DNA of 42,843 bases from Dehalococcoidia bacterium (GCA_030745285.1 JASLOV010000063.1:1-42843), one strand, 5' to 3'. Shown: positions 14,346-23,751, numbered from the stretch's first letter. Notes: generated by a model not told the origin, from the sequence alone. Made by a program: numbers and translations.

Positions 14346-15269
14346 ATGCTGCACCCGAAAACCCCTGGAATCCCTTGGCCGGCCGTTGCCCTGCTGGCCG
14401 TTACGGTCGCCTGCGCCGGCGACGCGCCGGTCGAAGATGCGCCCCTCAGCGCGGCGCCTCCAGGCCCGGCAATGGGGGAGGGCACCTGGACGACGCTCGA
14501 CGGAAACGCCGTGCCGTACTCGGTCGCCGGCCGGGCCGACGCCGACGTGACCGTCGTCTTCGTGCACTGCTGGATGTGCAACAAGTCGTTCTGGGACGCC
14601 CAGCTGCCGGCGCTCGCCGGGGTGTACCGCACCGTGACCTTCGACATGCCGGGCCACGGCGAGGCGACATCCGAGCGCGACCAATGGACCGTCGCCGGTT
14701 ACGGCGCGGACGTCGCCGGGCTGATCCGGGAGTTGGGCCTCACCGACATCGTGCTGGTCGGCCACTCGATGGGGGGTCCCGTCTCGCTACGGGCCGCGGC
14801 GCTGCTGCCAGGCATCGTGCGCGGCATCGTGGCCGTCGACACGCTGCACGACGCGGAGTTCAGGTTCGAGGGGGACCAGATCGAGGCGATGATGCAGGCG
14901 TTCGAGACCGATTTCGTCGGCACCTGCGGGCAGTTCGTTGCACAGATGTTTCCCGAAGACGGCGTGGAGCCGATCGTCGAACAGGTCCGAGCGGTGGGAT
15001 GCGACGGGGCGAGAGCCGAGGTAGGGGCTGCGCTGATGCGCGACTTCGCGACGATCGACAGCCCGGCCTGGTTTCGGGAGGCCGGCGTTCCGATCAGGGC
15101 GGTCAATGCGTCGGCGCCGAACCCGACCAACATCGAAGCGAACCGCGCGTACGCGGACTACGATGCGGTGCTGATGGATGACGTCGGGCACTACCTGCAC
15201 ATGACCCGGCCCGAGGCGTTCAATCCACTGTTGCTGAATGCGGTCGCCGACATCGTCGGCGCGTCGTAG
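14346..15269 (+). CDS. Alpha/beta-hydrolase lipoprotein
   Basis: 307 residues with GAGGAG upstream of the ATG. A hydrophobic leader ends in VTVAC with C23, a plausible lipobox, so the protein is probably lipid-anchored in the envelope. The hydrolase fold covers about 50-307: VTVVFVHCWMCN oxyanion region, FDMPGHGEA, nucleophile elbow GHSMGG with S141, and GHYLHM with H282 as the likely catalytic His. The acidic member is not certain. Substrate unknown; esterase-like activity is the family default. It is divergent from the amidohydrolase at 14261 with an 84-base gap. Confidence 0.85.
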   Translation: MLHPKTPGIPWPAVALLAVTVACAGDAPVEDAPLSAAPPGPAMGEGTWTTLDGNAVPYSVAGRADADVTVVFVHCWMCNKSFWDAQLPALAGVYRTVTFDMPGHGEATSERDQWTVAGYGADVAGLIRELGLTDIVLVGHSMGGPVSLRAAALLPGIVRGIVAVDTLHDAEFRFEGDQIEAMMQAFETDFVGTCGQFVAQMFPEDGVEPIVEQVRAVGCDGARAEVGAALMRDFATIDSPAWFREAGVPIRAVNASAPNPTNIEANRAYADYDAVLMDDVGHYLHMTRPEAFNPLLLNAVADIVGAS

Positions 15270-15297
15270 CTGGTCGATCTGATACGAGTTCGCGAGG

Positions 15298-16266
15298 ATG
15301 TGGCTTCGTCGTGGAGTGCTGCTCGGCTGTCTACTGATGATCGGCGGAGGCGTTGCCTCCGCGCAGCAGTCTGCCGAAGAGGCACGCGAGCTCGGCTGGT
15401 CCAACGCGACGGACCTGAGCTACGTGCAGACGGACGGCAACTCGGCGGCGCGTACGCTGGGCTTCGCGAACCGTCTGCGATACGTCTGGCCCGACGCGCG
15501 CTTCCAGTTCGATATGACGTCGGTTCGGTCGGACACCTCGGACGACCGGTTCTATCAGGTCGACCCCGGGTTCGTGTTTCCCGTGGGTACCACGCCGGAC
15601 GACCTCACGTTTCAGCTCGTCGCACCATCGCCGTCGCCCGATGTGGCCAACTATCTCGCTGGCGGCAAGTACGACAAGAACATCAGCGAGCAGTTCTTCT
15701 GGAACGCCGGCGCGAGTTGGGATCGTAACGAAGACGCCGGGCTCCTTCACAGGTACATCGCCTTTGCCGGCGTGGGTAACACCTGGAGCGACACCGAGGA
15801 TCGGCAGTTCTCGACGAGCTACGGGCTCAGCGTGACCGATCGCGAGGAAGAGGCCTCCGACCCGGAGAAGGACCGTCGGTTCGGCGGTGCGCGGCTCGGG
15901 GTGGACTACCTGGAGCGGCTGAGTGCGATGACGGTCTTCGAGAGCGACTTCACGACGAACGTCAACGTGGCCAACGTGTCTGACTATTCGTTCAACACGA
16001 CGAACAGTGTCACGGTGTCGATGAGCGAGAACCTGTCGCTCAAGGTCAGCCTGCAGCTGCTGTACGAGAACGAGCCGGCGCTGGAGACCGGTCTCGACGT
16101 CGTCGCGCACGCCGAACTGCTCGATCCAGACGGCATTCCCGGCTCGGGCGATGAGCTGTTCGAGACCGTGGCATCAGGCGGGGCGATGCTCGTACTCGGG
16201 TCGGCCGACGCTCGGAAGGGCAGCCTGGACACCGTCTTCCGGACGGCGCTGGTGATCACGTTCTGA
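15298..16266 (+). CDS. DUF481-like outer-membrane beta-barrel protein
   Basis: 322 residues with a signal peptide ending near VASAQ (residue 23). The body is made of alternating amphipathic strands rich in aromatic residues (WSNATDLSYVQTDGNS, FFWNAGASWDRNEDA). It ends in Phe (LVITF), as outer-membrane barrels do. The DUF481 family consists of such barrels, several linked to salt stress; the function is otherwise unknown. It begins 28 bases after the hydrolase stop and precedes two other envelope genes on the same strand, with which it may form a unit. Confidence 0.8.
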   Translation: MWLRRGVLLGCLLMIGGGVASAQQSAEEARELGWSNATDLSYVQTDGNSAARTLGFANRLRYVWPDARFQFDMTSVRSDTSDDRFYQVDPGFVFPVGTTPDDLTFQLVAPSPSPDVANYLAGGKYDKNISEQFFWNAGASWDRNEDAGLLHRYIAFAGVGNTWSDTEDRQFSTSYGLSVTDREEEASDPEKDRRFGGARLGVDYLERLSAMTVFESDFTTNVNVANVSDYSFNTTNSVTVSMSENLSLKVSLQLLYENEPALETGLDVVAHAELLDPDGIPGSGDELFETVASGGAMLVLGSADARKGSLDTVFRTALVITF

Positions 16267-16354
16267 GCGTGACGCCGGCTGGGCTCCGGAACCTTTCGGC
16301 GGTGTCGCCGTATCTGCTAGTGCAACCTTGGCTTGCTCTGCTGGCGACTCGCGC

Positions 16355-17308
16355 ATGCTGAAACCCGCCGCCGTCTTCCTCGCTGTCGTTGCGACCATCC
16401 AGTTCGTGACCCTGAGACCCGCAGCCTCGACGCCTTTCCACGGGGACGGGCAGGGCGAGGTCGACGCGCTCATGGAGCGCGCCCTGGAGTCACGGGCTGA
16501 GAACTGGCTCACGCTGCACGATTACATCCTGGACGAGCGCGAGACCCTGACACTGGAGGGGCCCGGAGCCGTCAACCTGTACGGGTTCGACCACGAGTTC
16601 ACATGGTACATCCGGGACGGCTTCTTGATCCGCAGCCCGGTGCGCTACGACGGCGTCGCGATCGACGGCGCCGAGCGGGAAGAGTTCGAAGCGGAGTGGC
16701 TTCGCGACGAGCGGCGACGCTACGCGCGGGCCGAGGAGCGTGACGTGGCCGACGAGTCTGACGTCGACACCGAGTCAGTCGAGCCTCGGTTGATCTCCGA
16801 GGCCAACTTCTTCGACTTCGAGTTCGAGCCGGGGAACTACTACTTCGCCGGTCGAGAGATTCTGGACGGGCACGAGGTCCTGATCATCGAGTACTACCCG
16901 ACGCGGTTCGCCGCGGACGAAGACGAGGAATGGGACGAGCCCACGGACGACGAGGACGAGAAGCGCGAGCGGGAACGCGAGCGGGAAATGGAGAACATGT
17001 TCGCCAAGACGTCGCTCGTGACGATGTGGGTCGATCCCGAGGAGGCCCAGATCGTGAAGTTCACCTTCGAGAACGTCGGGTTCGACTTCCTGCCGCTCCG
17101 ATGGCTGGTGCGCGTCGACGAGATGCGCGCGTCGATGGTCATGAGCCAGCCGTTCGACGGCGTCTGGCTGCCCGAGGAGATCACGATGCGCGGCCGCGTG
17201 ACGTCCGCCTACGGTTCGCTACAGATGGCCTACACACGGGCTTTCTCGAACTACAAGGAGGCGGAGGTCAGTGCCACGATCCGGTCGTTCCGGCCTCCCG
17301 GGGAGTAG
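16355..17308 (+). CDS. Exported protein of unknown function with a charged linker
   Basis: 317 residues from the ATG at 16355; a TTG 27 bases upstream is in frame but less convincing. A signal sequence covers about residues 1-28. The mature part looks beta-rich (YYFAGREILDGHEVLIIEYYPTRF, SLVTMWVDPEEAQIVKFTFE), loosely like LolA/outer-membrane lipoprotein-sorting folds. It is interrupted by a very charged segment of alternating Glu and Arg near residues 188-216. Similarity to LolA is a guess from pattern, not an established match. Its last 38 bases overlap the start of the Omp85-like gene, so the two are translationally linked and probably work together at the outer membrane. Confidence 0.75.
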   Translation: MLKPAAVFLAVVATIQFVTLRPAASTPFHGDGQGEVDALMERALESRAENWLTLHDYILDERETLTLEGPGAVNLYGFDHEFTWYIRDGFLIRSPVRYDGVAIDGAEREEFEAEWLRDERRRYARAEERDVADESDVDTESVEPRLISEANFFDFEFEPGNYYFAGREILDGHEVLIIEYYPTRFAADEDEEWDEPTDDEDEKREREREREMENMFAKTSLVTMWVDPEEAQIVKFTFENVGFDFLPLRWLVRVDEMRASMVMSQPFDGVWLPEEITMRGRVTSAYGSLQMAYTRAFSNYKEAEVSATIRSFRPPGE

Positions 17309-18614
17309 CATCCCGCGAACCGCCGGGCGAGCGCTGCTGGCCTGCGCGTTCGCGTCTGTCTACCTCTTCACCGCCCCCGTCTCCGTCCGGGGACAGGCGG
17401 TGGCCCCAGCCCAGCCCGCAGCGCTCGCGCCGCCCGAGGTTGTCGTCGAGGTCCGCGTTCACGGCAACTACTCAATACCCGACGGCGACGTGATCCGGCT
17501 GGCCGGGATCGCGCCGGGCGATTTGCTCGGGCCTGGCGCGGTTGAGTCGATCGAGGGGCGCCTCAGGCAGAGCGACCGCTTCGACGGCGTCGAGGTTCGC
17601 AAGCGCTACCGGTCATTCACGGCGACGCAGGATGTTGCGCTGATTCTGGTGGTCCGCGAGCGGGCGTCCGAGCCGACCGGCAACGTGCTGCTCCGGACCG
17701 GCCAGGTGCTGGCGCGGAAGTCGCTGTTCATGCCGGTCGTGTCCTACGCCGAAGGCTACGGCTTCACCTACGGTGTCCGGGCCAGCACGCTCGATCTGTT
17801 CGGTGCGGGCGAGCAGCTCTCGATCCCGCTGACCTGGGGCGGCAACAGGCGCGCGGCGGTCGAGCTGAACCAGGCATTCGAGCGCGGAACGCCCGGGCAG
17901 CTGCGGGCCGGGGTGGGCGTTTCCAGCCGGGAGCATCCCCATTTCGAGGTGGACGATCGCCGGGTCGAGCTGTGGGCGGGCGTTGACGTCGAGGTCGTCG
18001 ACGGCCTGCGCCTCGGAGGAGACGCGGGGTGGACCGACATCGAATTCGATCAGACGAGTGACCGGTTCGCGACCTACGGTCTGAACCTTTCGTTCGACAC
18101 CCGACACGATCCGACGTTTCCGCGCGATGCCGTCTTCGCCGAAGTGAGAAGGACTTGGCTCGCCCCGGCTGCGTTCGACGCGGTTGTCGGTCGCACCCGG
18201 GTCGATCTGCGCGGCTACAAGGGCGCCTTCGGTCAAGCCGTCGTGTCGGTGCGGGGGCTGTACGAAGGCGCCGACAAGGCGCTACCCGCCTACGAGCAGC
18301 CGCTGCTGGGCGGCGGCCCGACCGTGCGGGGCTACTCGTTCGGGCAGTTCGCCGGCGACAGCCTTGCGGTCGCGTCCGCCGAGCTTCGCCTGCCGCTCAC
18401 CTCGCCGATGAACATCGGCAACGCCGGCGTGACGGTGTTCTACGATACGGGCGCGGCCTACGACGTCGGCCAGCGGCTGCGGAAGACCCGCTTCCACCAG
18501 GGCGTCGGCGCGGGGCTGTTTCTCATCGCGACGGTCTTTCAGCTGAAGCTCGACGTGGCCAAGGGGTTCGACGACGGCACGCACCTGCACCTGTCGGCCG
18601 GGTTCCAGTTTTGA
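17271..18614 (+). CDS. Omp85/BamA-superfamily outer-membrane protein with a single POTRA domain
   Basis: 447 residues starting at the GTG at 17271, preceded by AAGGAGGCGGAGG, inside the end of the previous gene. A signal peptide is followed by one POTRA-like repeat (about residues 55-130, VVVEVRVHGNYSIPDGDV to LILVVRER), then a beta-barrel to the C-terminal Phe. The barrel includes the Omp85 hallmarks SFDTRHDPTFPRDA and LLGGGPTVRGYSFGQF, the latter carrying the VRGY/F signature. One POTRA is fewer than BamA (five) or TamA (three), so this is a minimal Omp85 relative. It could translocate or insert the product of a neighbouring gene; that is inference. Confidence 0.87.
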   Translation: MPRSGRSGLPGSSIPRTAGRALLACAFASVYLFTAPVSVRGQAVAPAQPAALAPPEVVVEVRVHGNYSIPDGDVIRLAGIAPGDLLGPGAVESIEGRLRQSDRFDGVEVRKRYRSFTATQDVALILVVRERASEPTGNVLLRTGQVLARKSLFMPVVSYAEGYGFTYGVRASTLDLFGAGEQLSIPLTWGGNRRAAVELNQAFERGTPGQLRAGVGVSSREHPHFEVDDRRVELWAGVDVEVVDGLRLGGDAGWTDIEFDQTSDRFATYGLNLSFDTRHDPTFPRDAVFAEVRRTWLAPAAFDAVVGRTRVDLRGYKGAFGQAVVSVRGLYEGADKALPAYEQPLLGGGPTVRGYSFGQFAGDSLAVASAELRLPLTSPMNIGNAGVTVFYDTGAAYDVGQRLRKTRFHQGVGAGLFLIATVFQLKLDVAKGFDDGTHLHLSAGFQF

Positions 18615-18702
18615 ACGGTGTCGCGCCCCGGGCCGATTCTCATCTCTGAGGGGCGGTCGGGCTGCTCGCCTTCGGGATAGTCCATCCCAGGAACGGACAG
18701 AT

Positions 18703-18729
18703 CCCGCCGCCGGGCGGTCACGCGGCGGG
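18703..18729 (+). terminator. GC-rich hairpin between the Omp85-like and ADOP genes
   Basis: CCCGCCGC (18703-18710) pairs perfectly with GCGGCGGG (18722-18729) across an 11-base loop. It lies about 90 bases after the Omp85-like stop and 60 before the permease start. No T-run follows, so it is either a weak terminator or a leader structure of the permease transcript. Confidence 0.3.
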
Positions 18730-18791
18730 CGGGAATGGACGCTGCCAGAGGGCGACGCCCCTTGGCACGTGACTTGCGACCCGTCCTCGGC

Positions 18792-21215
18792 ATGAACAGC
18801 CTCCTTCAAGATCTGCGATACGGCGTGCGGCTGCTCTGGCAGAACCCCGTCTTCACCGTCGTGACGCTGGCGACCCTGGCCCTGGGCATCGGTGCCACCA
18901 CAGCGATCTTCAGCGTCGTGAATGCCGTGCTGCTCCGGCCGTTGCCGTACGCCGAGCCGGACCGCCTGGTGCGGGTCTATTCCTTGACCGAGGGCGAGCG
19001 CTGGACCGCGTCGCCGCCGGACTTCGTCGATTGGCAAGAGTCTGACGCCTTCGACGCGATTGGCGCCTTCAACATGAATGCCTTCGCGCTCACGGGCGAC
19101 GGTCCGGCAGAGCAGGTGCAGGGTGCGGCGGCGCGCGCGGCGTTCTTCTCGGTGCTCGGCGTCTCACCGATGCTCGGCCGCACCTTCGTCGAGGCCGACG
19201 AGACCGCAGGGCAGGACCAGGCGGTCGTCCTCGGCCACGGCCTCTGGACGCGTCGCTTCGGTGGCGATGCCGAGATCGTCGGGAGCGACGTGACGCTCGA
19301 TGGCCGGAACCGCATCGTCGTGGGTGTGATGCCCGCCGGCTTCGAGTTTCCGAGAGGCGTCGAACTCTGGACGCCGCTGGCGTTCACCACGGACGACCTG
19401 ACGACCCAGCGCGGCGCGCACTACCTGACGGTGGTCGCCCGGCTCGGGGACGGCCGGTCGGTCGATCAGGCCGACGCGGCCATGCGGGCGCTTGCCGACA
19501 ACCTGGCCGCCGAGTACCCCGAGACGAACGAGGGATGGACCGCGACGGTGGTTCCGCTGGGCGAATCGATCGTGGGGGATCTCAGCAGCGTCCTCTGGGT
19601 GCTCGCCGGCGCCGTCGGGGTCGTCCTGCTCATCGCCTGCACGAACGTCGCGAGCCTCCAGCTCGTTCGGTCGTTCGGTCGCGAACGCGAGCTAGCCGTA
19701 CGCGCGGCGCTCGGCGCGTCGCGGCGGCGGCTGGTGCAAGCCCTGTTGTGCGAGAGTCTGGTGATCGGCCTGATCGGCGGGGCGACGGGCGTGCTCCTGG
19801 CCCAGTGGCTCATCGAGGTGCTGACGTTCCTCGCACCCACGGGAATCCCGAGGCTCGAGGAGACGCGGATCGACGGCACGGTGCTCGCCTTCACGGTCGG
19901 GCTGTCGATCCTCGCCGGCGGACTGTCGGGCGTCGTGCCGGCGGTCCAGGCTTCGCTCCCGACCGGCCTCGCCGAGCGGCTCAAGGAGACCGGCGGCATC
20001 CTGTCGAGCGACCCGGCCCGGCGGCGCAGCAAGGCCGCGCTCGTCGTGCTCGAGGTGGCGCTGGCCGTCGTCCTCGTCACCGCGACCGGCCTCCTCCTCA
20101 AGAGCTTCGTCCGGCTCCAGCAGGTCGACCCCGGGTTCGACCCCAGCGGCGTGCTTACCTTCAACGTGTCGCTGCCCGACGCGCGCTATCCCGAGCCGCC
20201 GGCGTCGCGAGAGTTCTTCGCGGAGTTGCTCAACCGGGTCGAGCAACTGCCGGGCGTACGCGGCGCGGCGGCGATCTTCGGGCTTCCGCTCAGCGGGTTC
20301 GGCTATCAGATCTCGGTGGAGAGCGTGGACGGCAGGAGCCGCCGGACCTCTGACGCGGAGCGCAGCGTCCAGGTGCGCGTCGTCACGCCGGGCTACTTCC
20401 GTCAGATGGCGATGCCGATCGTCCAGGGGCGCGGGTTCGAGGAGCGTGATGGCCCCGAGGCGCCGCAGGTGGTGGTCGTGAGTGAGTCGACGGCGCGCCT
20501 ACTCTGGCCCGGGACCGATCCGCTCGGGCACACCTTCTCGGTTGGCACGCGGCTTGGGCTCGGCGGCGAGCGCGTCGGCGGGGAAGTCGTCGGCATCGTG
20601 TCGGATGTCAAGGACCGCGGCCTCGCGGCCGACACCAGTCCGACCATCTATGCCGTGCACGCGCAGTTTCCCGAGAGCTTCATGAGTGTGACGGTTCGCA
20701 CCGACGTCGCGCCAGTGAGTCTCGTCGGGCCGATCCGCGCCGAGATGGCCGACCTGGACGCCGAGCTGCCGATGTTTCGGGTGCGGGCGATGACGGACTT
20801 CGTCGACGACGCCGTCGCCGAGCCCCGGTTCGTCATGCTGCTGGTGGCCTGGTTCGGCCTGTCAGCGATCGCTCTGGCGGCGATTGGCACCTACGGCGTC
20901 ATGGCCCATGCCGTCGGCCAGCGCCGGCGGGAGTTCGGCATCCGGTTGGCCCTGGGGGCGCGTGCGCAAGACATCGTATCGATCGTGCTGAGGCACGGCG
21001 TCGCGCTGGCGGCGCTCGGCGTCGTAGGTGGGCTCGCCGGCGCGCTCATGACGACCCGCCTGCTCCAGGGCCTGCTCTTCGGCGTCGCGCCGAACGACCC
21101 GGCGACGTTCGCCGCGGTCGCGGCGCTGCTGCTCGCGATCGGTGTGGCGGCGTCCTACCTGCCGGCGCGCCGGGCCACGCGCGTCGATCCGCTCGTGGCG
21201 CTGCGCGACGAGTGA
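18792..21215 (+). CDS. ADOP-type orphan permease (duplicated MacB/FtsX ABC permease)
   Basis: 807 residues from the ATG at 18792, which gives the family N-terminus MNSLLQDLRYGVRLLWQNP; an in-frame ATG at 18735 is possible. The protein is an internal duplication. The first MacB_PCD and FtsX unit (helix near 20-42, then VVLLIACTNVASLQLVRS) is followed by a second unit from about residue 412 (KAALVVLEVALAVVLVTATG) ending in three helices and ARRATRVDPLVALRDE. This architecture, roughly 800 residues without a neighbouring ATPase, is the acidobacterial duplicated orphan permease. FtsX-like permeases couple ATP hydrolysis to work in the periplasm; which ATPase serves this one is not visible. Confidence 0.9.
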   Translation: MNSLLQDLRYGVRLLWQNPVFTVVTLATLALGIGATTAIFSVVNAVLLRPLPYAEPDRLVRVYSLTEGERWTASPPDFVDWQESDAFDAIGAFNMNAFALTGDGPAEQVQGAAARAAFFSVLGVSPMLGRTFVEADETAGQDQAVVLGHGLWTRRFGGDAEIVGSDVTLDGRNRIVVGVMPAGFEFPRGVELWTPLAFTTDDLTTQRGAHYLTVVARLGDGRSVDQADAAMRALADNLAAEYPETNEGWTATVVPLGESIVGDLSSVLWVLAGAVGVVLLIACTNVASLQLVRSFGRERELAVRAALGASRRRLVQALLCESLVIGLIGGATGVLLAQWLIEVLTFLAPTGIPRLEETRIDGTVLAFTVGLSILAGGLSGVVPAVQASLPTGLAERLKETGGILSSDPARRRSKAALVVLEVALAVVLVTATGLLLKSFVRLQQVDPGFDPSGVLTFNVSLPDARYPEPPASREFFAELLNRVEQLPGVRGAAAIFGLPLSGFGYQISVESVDGRSRRTSDAERSVQVRVVTPGYFRQMAMPIVQGRGFEERDGPEAPQVVVVSESTARLLWPGTDPLGHTFSVGTRLGLGGERVGGEVVGIVSDVKDRGLAADTSPTIYAVHAQFPESFMSVTVRTDVAPVSLVGPIRAEMADLDAELPMFRVRAMTDFVDDAVAEPRFVMLLVAWFGLSAIALAAIGTYGVMAHAVGQRRREFGIRLALGARAQDIVSIVLRHGVALAALGVVGGLAGALMTTRLLQGLLFGVAPNDPATFAAVAALLLAIGVAASYLPARRATRVDPLVALRDE

Positions 21216-21388
21216 CGAGGTTCATCGCCGCGTGCTCAGCGCGCATCAGGCTCCCGATCTCGACGGCCTGATCCTGAAGGGTTCGATGACCCTGCCCATG
21301 CCTGTTCGGCTCCTCCGAGTCGCACCGGCGAACTCACTTCACCGTGATCTGGACCACCACGGAGGGGTAGAATTGGCGCGTGCCGCCG

Positions 21389-21408
21389 GGTATGAGCGTG
21401 GTCATACC
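21389..21408 (+). promoter_or_regulatory. Perfect 7-6-7 palindrome upstream of the ferredoxin/AOR operon (putative operator)
   Basis: GGTATGA (21389-21395) and TCATACC (21402-21408) are exact inverted repeats around GCGTGG. The 20-base site lies 34 bases before the GTG start at 21443 and downstream of a TAGAAT hexamer (21368-21373) that could be a -10. Size and symmetry suit a dimeric repressor or activator. No regulator gene is adjacent. Confidence 0.5.
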
Positions 21409-21442
21409 TTGGGCCCGGGTCGGCACTTATAAGGAAGACGTA

Positions 21443-21958
21443 GTGATTCAGTGCGATATCGGGCTCTGTGTCGGGTGCAGGATCTGCGAGGTGACCTGCA
21501 GTGCCGCGCACTTCGGTGCGGTCCTGCCAGCGCTCTCGCGCATCCGCGTCGCCAAGCTGGAAGAGATCGGCATCGACATGGCGGTCGCGTGCATCAGTTG
21601 CGCCGAGAAGCCCTGCCTCGTCTGTCCGACCGACGCGCTGGCGGTCGGGGAGCGGGGAGAGATCGTGCTCTCCGCCGAGTTGTGCACCGCGTGTCAGGAG
21701 TGCACCGACGCATGTCCGGTCGGCGCGGTCGGATTCTACGAGGACCATCCGCTCTTCTGCGATCTCTGTGACGGCGATGTCTCGTGCGTCTCGACGTGCC
21801 CGACCGACGCGCTGTCCTACGTGGACGAGTGCGGCGCGTCGCTGGAGGCATTTGCCGAGTCCGACGGGTGTCCGGCCGAGAAGCGCACCATCTACGTCGC
21901 GGTGCAGGGCGTGCCGATTCGTGAGAACTGGGCCGCCGGCCGGAGAGTCGATTCATGA
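21443..21958 (+). CDS. Polyferredoxin-like electron-transfer subunit, four [4Fe-4S] sites
   Basis: 171 residues from the GTG at 21443, with AAGGA seven bases upstream; the in-frame extension to 21380 reads through the palindrome and is rejected. Sixteen cysteines fall in four groups: CVGCRICEVTC (9-19), CISCAEKPCLVCP, CTACQECTDACP and CDLCDGDVSCVSTCP. That is the layout of DmsB/HycB-type four-cluster ferredoxins. The stop overlaps the AOR start as ATGA. It is the obvious electron acceptor for the AOR, like the Fe-S subunits paired with tungsten AORs and with BamB. There is no signal peptide, so it is cytoplasmic. Confidence 0.9.
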   Translation: MIQCDIGLCVGCRICEVTCSAAHFGAVLPALSRIRVAKLEEIGIDMAVACISCAEKPCLVCPTDALAVGERGEIVLSAELCTACQECTDACPVGAVGFYEDHPLFCDLCDGDVSCVSTCPTDALSYVDECGASLEAFAESDGCPAEKRTIYVAVQGVPIRENWAAGRRVDS

Positions 21959-23751
21959 GCATCTGTCGCGGAACGGCTCTGCGCGTCGATCTCACGACCC
22001 AGGAGATCGTCAAGGGCGAGACTCCCGACGACGGCATCGGCGGACGGAGTTGGAACAGCCAGACACTCCTGCGCGAGTTGGCACCGGGCATCGATCCACT
22101 CGGTTCCGAGAACATCCTCTGCCTGTCGGTTGGCCCGTTGACGGGCAGCGAGTTGATCGGCAGCTGTCGCTTCATCGCGAGCGCGAAGAGCCCACTTACG
22201 GGCTTCCTGGGCGATTCCGGCGCGCGCGGCTTCTTCGCGCCCGAGCTGCGCTGGGCCGGAGTCGATCAGATCGTGCTCACGGGCGCGGCCGACCGATGGG
22301 TCTATCTGCTCATTGACGATGGCACGGCCGAGCTTCGAGACGCGTCGCATCTCGTCGGACGCGACATCACGGAGACGACCACCGACCTTCGTACCGAGTT
22401 GCACGACCCCGACCTGCAGGTGGCCGCCATCGGCCCCGCCGGAGAACACCTCGTCCGATACGCGATCATTTCCTGCAATCTGGCGCGTGCGGCCGGCCGG
22501 ACCGGCATGGGCGCCGTGATGGGGTCGAAGCGGCTGAAGGCGATCGCCGTTCGGGGCCGCCAGCCCGTGAAACCGGCCGATCCCGATCGGTTCCGGCGGG
22601 CCTGCGCGGCTCTCGCGGCGTCCATCGAGGGGCACCCCGAGTTCGAAGCCCGCCGACTGTACGGAACGACCCGGATCATGGACTCGCTGGCGGAGATGGG
22701 GGTGTTACCCGCGTATCATTTTCGCAGCGCCCACTTTGACGAGGTCGAGAAGGTCAACGGGCAGGCGCTGCGACGGGACCATGTCGTCAAGCCGAAGTCC
22801 TGCTACAACTGCAACATCTACTGCTCGCGGTACAACGTCACGGAGTACAACGAGGGTGAGGGCCCCGAGTACGAGGCGCAGGCCGGGTTCACCGTCAAGT
22901 GCGGGAACACCGACCTCGAGTTGGCCGTCGGCGTGTCGAATACGGTCAACCGGCTCGGGCTCGATTGCATCAGCACCGCCGAGGTCATCGCGTGGCTGAT
23001 GGAATGCCGCCACGAAGGGCTGATCACCGACGCGGACGTCGGCGGCATCGATCTCGGGTGGGGCTCGCGAGAAGCCCTGCTGCGACTGCCGGAGATGATC
23101 GCGCGGCGCGAAGGGATCGGAGACCTGCTCGCCGACGGCTCGCGACGCGCGGCCGAGGTCTTGGGGCCCGAGACCGCTAGACTGACCGCGGAGGTCAAGG
23201 GGCTCGAGCTGTTCTCAGCCGATCCGAGGGGGATCAAGGGGTACGGCCTGATGAACGCCGTGAACTCCCGGGGCGGCGACCACTACCGGGCGGAACCTTC
23301 GATCGAGTTGACGGGAGACGAAGCCCTCGCCATCCGACGGGTTGGCAATCCCGATGCGGCGCATGCCAAGAAGGAAGAGGGCAAGGGCGCGCTGGTCAAC
23401 TACGCCGAGCACCTGGGCATCCTCTCGGACAGCCTGACGATCTGCAAGAACATCTCGTGCTGCATGGACGTCGTCGACTTCGACCTCGCATCCGATGCCT
23501 ACTCCGGGCTCCTGGGCACGGAGGTGTCGGCAAGCCAGCTCTGGGACGTCTGCACCCAGGTCGGTCAGGCCGAGCGCGACTTCAACCTTCGAGAAGGGCT
23601 CCGACCGGACGACGACACGTTGCCGCGGCGCTTCGTGGAGTCCCCGATCCCCGATGGCCCGGCGGCGGGCACGACCATTGACATCGCGAGGCTGGTCAGC
23701 GATTACTACCGTGAGAAGGGATGGCCCGAGCCGCCACGAGGGGAGAGCTGA
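21955..23751 (+). CDS. Aldehyde:ferredoxin oxidoreductase family protein (tungsten-bis-pyranopterin type)
   Basis: 598 residues, full family length. The pterin-binding signature AAGRTGMGAVMGSKRLKAIAVRG lies near 179-201. The [4Fe-4S] ligands are C283-x2-C286-x3-C290 plus C497 in DSLTICKN, close to positions 288, 291, 295 and 494 of Pyrococcus AOR. Candidate active-site residues are E305 in GPEYEAQ and H443 in GGDHYRAE. The family oxidises aldehydes to acids with ferredoxin; relatives include BamB of benzoyl-CoA reduction. Substrate here is unknown. The start overlaps the ferredoxin stop by 4 bases, and the stop shares one base with the start of the SoxC-like gene. The protein is cytoplasmic, whereas the next two products are exported. 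Confidence 0.92.
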   Translation: MSICRGTALRVDLTTQEIVKGETPDDGIGGRSWNSQTLLRELAPGIDPLGSENILCLSVGPLTGSELIGSCRFIASAKSPLTGFLGDSGARGFFAPELRWAGVDQIVLTGAADRWVYLLIDDGTAELRDASHLVGRDITETTTDLRTELHDPDLQVAAIGPAGEHLVRYAIISCNLARAAGRTGMGAVMGSKRLKAIAVRGRQPVKPADPDRFRRACAALAASIEGHPEFEARRLYGTTRIMDSLAEMGVLPAYHFRSAHFDEVEKVNGQALRRDHVVKPKSCYNCNIYCSRYNVTEYNEGEGPEYEAQAGFTVKCGNTDLELAVGVSNTVNRLGLDCISTAEVIAWLMECRHEGLITDADVGGIDLGWGSREALLRLPEMIARREGIGDLLADGSRRAAEVLGPETARLTAEVKGLELFSADPRGIKGYGLMNAVNSRGGDHYRAEPSIELTGDEALAIRRVGNPDAAHAKKEEGKGALVNYAEHLGILSDSLTICKNISCCMDVVDFDLASDAYSGLLGTEVSASQLWDVCTQVGQAERDFNLREGLRPDDDTLPRRFVESPIPDGPAAGTTIDIARLVSDYYREKGWPEPPRGES

